6,017 bases of DNA, taken from XYB2-FULL-45-11 sp964355525 (GTDB taxonomy: Bacteria; Patescibacteriota; Patescibacteriia; UBA9934; GWF2-40-263). Made by a program: the position numbers and the translations under genes. The notes beneath the pieces are model-generated. The model saw only the letters and a program-made list of their open reading frames with translations, was not told the origin of the DNA and searched no databases. This document shows, piece after piece, positions 4,966 to 6,017 of the stretch; the first letter of the stretch is position 1, and every line of letters begins with the position of its first letter. Location: the NCBI GenBank assembly GCA_964355525.1, contig CAYHDY010000054.1:1-6017 (forward strand), in the 5' to 3' direction.

Positions 4966-6017
4966 TCAAAACGGGAGACAGGCTTCCTTGATGTACTCGT
5001 AGGCCGTGGTCGTGTGCAGACGGTTGTTCACGTCAGCCATCTGCTGACCAAGTGCGATCCGTGCGAGGTTGATGTATTGTTTCGGACGAAACGTCACCTG
5101 GCGTTCGAACCCTTCTTCGAGAAACTCCTTCGTGAACGGATCTTTCCGAGACAAGTCTGCGTACGCCATTTTCAGCTCGTTGATGCAGTTGAAGATCGCT
5201 TCGTCCCGCAACGTGCGTTTGCGATTGAACGCTTCAGACACGAGCACAAGCACTTCCTCGATGCGCCAATGGATTTCGAGCACGCGCATGGAGCGGTAGA
5301 TCCGCCGCAACATCGCCTTTGCCGGTTCCATATTGTCGCGGAGATTGCTTTCCATGAGCTCAGCTGCACTCTCGAGATCCTTCGCAACGTGCGCGAGTGC
5401 ACGCGTGAACGGACGCACGTGGAATCCGCGCAAGTGTTGCGCATATTCCCGCATGCGAGAAGCGGATTTGAGCACGTTCGCTCGCGTCGCTTTCGATCCG
5501 AACACCGTATCCGCACTGAGCCGCTGTTCGACCGCACGTTCGATCTCGAGACACTTCGACCGCATTTGGTCGATGAAATTCTCGAGCACAGCGCCGCGCC
5601 AATCCATCCGCCGGCCGATCCCGCGAATGTCCTGAGTACGTTTATGCAGACGATCGTCCGCAGCCATACACAGAAGCGGGATCATTCCCGAGTTGCGACG
5701 ATTTGTCGCATCGATACGAGACGCGGCCTTCCGCGTTTTTTCGAGTGCTTGCGTTTTCTTCTCATTCACCACACCGCGTTGCCGCTTCACCACCGACTCC
5801 GCTCTCCAAACGTACTGCGTTTCGTCCGCATCGTCGCGATGCAACGTCCATGCTTGGCGCATCATCCAATCGAGTTCCTTGCGCCACTCGGACAAGTTCG
5901 GCGACTCGATGAGCTTGTAGTTCCCGTCGATCCGACCGATCCCCCGCCGCGCTTCGTTCACACCGTCATACGAAATGAAACAGTGTGAAGCAATGTCGTC
6001 GACTGATCCTCCACGCT
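4966..6017 (-). CDS. Soluble helical protein of unknown family, 5' end outside the window
   Basis: I do not recognise this protein. The minus-strand frame ends with TGA at 4968-4966, just before a strong terminator. It stays open through the right edge. A GTG at 5961 could start a 331-residue form, but no Shine-Dalgarno precedes it. The 18 codons upstream (including CFISYD) read as normal protein, so the true start is probably beyond 6017. Counted from 5961, the product has no membrane segment and is rich in Arg, Lys, Glu and Ala. It looks largely alpha-helical, with long amphipathic stretches at about 125-150, 185-245 and 255-283 that could form a coiled coil or helical bundle. The N-terminal part is very basic (about 52-90). 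RGIGR occurs twice (6-10 and 113-117). No enzyme motif is visible. A long frame on the opposite strand is a shadow, since its product is dominated by His, Arg, Pro and Phe. Confidence 0.8.
   Translation of the reverse strand, partial: RGGSVDDIASHCFISYDGVNEARRGIGRIDGNYKLIESPNLSEWRKELDWMMRQAWTLHRDDADETQYVWRAESVVKRQRGVVNEKKTQALEKTRKAASRIDATNRRNSGMIPLLCMAADDRLHKRTQDIRGIGRRMDWRGAVLENFIDQMRSKCLEIERAVEQRLSADTVFGSKATRANVLKSASRMREYAQHLRGFHVRPFTRALAHVAKDLESAAELMESNLRDNMEPAKAMLRRIYRSMRVLEIHWRIEEVLVLVSEAFNRKRTLRDEAIFNCINELKMAYADLSRKDPFTKEFLEEGFERQVTFRPKQYINLARIALGQQMADVNNRLHTTTAYEYIKEACLPF

Noticed and set aside
5014..5988. 324-codon open frame on the plus strand opposite the helical-protein gene
   Set aside because: Its product is dominated by His, Arg, Pro and Phe and shows no domain. 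The minus-strand frame is backed by a stop codon directly before a strong terminator, so the plus frame is a shadow.
1..6017. CRISPR array, tRNA, rRNA, insertion sequence or riboswitch
   Set aside because: No spaced direct repeats, cloverleaf, transposase or terminal inverted repeat pair was seen. The only repeats are the short ones listed.

Overview
The window reads as ordinary bacterial chromosomal DNA with moderate GC content. It uses the standard bacterial code: UGA ends two genes, each followed at once by a terminator hairpin. Genes are short, closely packed and mostly in single-gene units. The style (UvrD N-terminus, small HicBA pair, GC-rich palindrome, orphan membrane and helical proteins) would fit an uncultivated lineage such as Patescibacteria/CPR. 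That placement is an impression and nothing here proves it.

Layout from left to right. (1) 1-265, minus strand: the first 88 codons of a UvrD/Rep-type helicase, cut by the window edge. (2) 266-400: a divergent intergenic region with four tandem 9-bp repeats lying over the helicase promoter. (3) 401-830, plus strand: an overlapping hicB-hicA type II toxin-antitoxin pair. (4) 845-1738, minus strand: a 297-residue multi-pass membrane protein of unknown function, convergent with hicA and ending in its own terminator. (5) 1739-1892: a divergent intergenic region with a 9-bp dyad, a 10-bp perfect GC-rich palindrome and an extended -10 promoter. (6) 1893-3926, plus strand: a complete cytosolic prolyl oligopeptidase (S9A) with its triad and proline-pocket residues intact. 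(7) 3950-4831, minus strand: a membrane-anchored HExxH protein, probably an extracytoplasmic zinc metallopeptidase, with a near-consensus promoter, a strong ribosome binding site and a terminator. (8) 4966 to beyond 6017, minus strand: a soluble helical protein of unknown family whose reading frame stays open through the right edge.

No pathway joins these genes. hicBA is the only clear operon; the others look like separate units, as shown by the terminator-promoter junction at 4914-4958. Two genes (the helicase and the prolyl oligopeptidase) have extended -10 boxes 8-9 nt before the start codon and no Shine-Dalgarno, so leaderless mRNAs are predicted. Two others have a Shine-Dalgarno, and one of these also has a near-consensus promoter. 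I do not see a convincing new multi-gene system. The items most worth following are the leaderless promoters, the repeats over the helicase promoter, the GC-rich palindrome, the HExxH protein and the unplaced helical protein.
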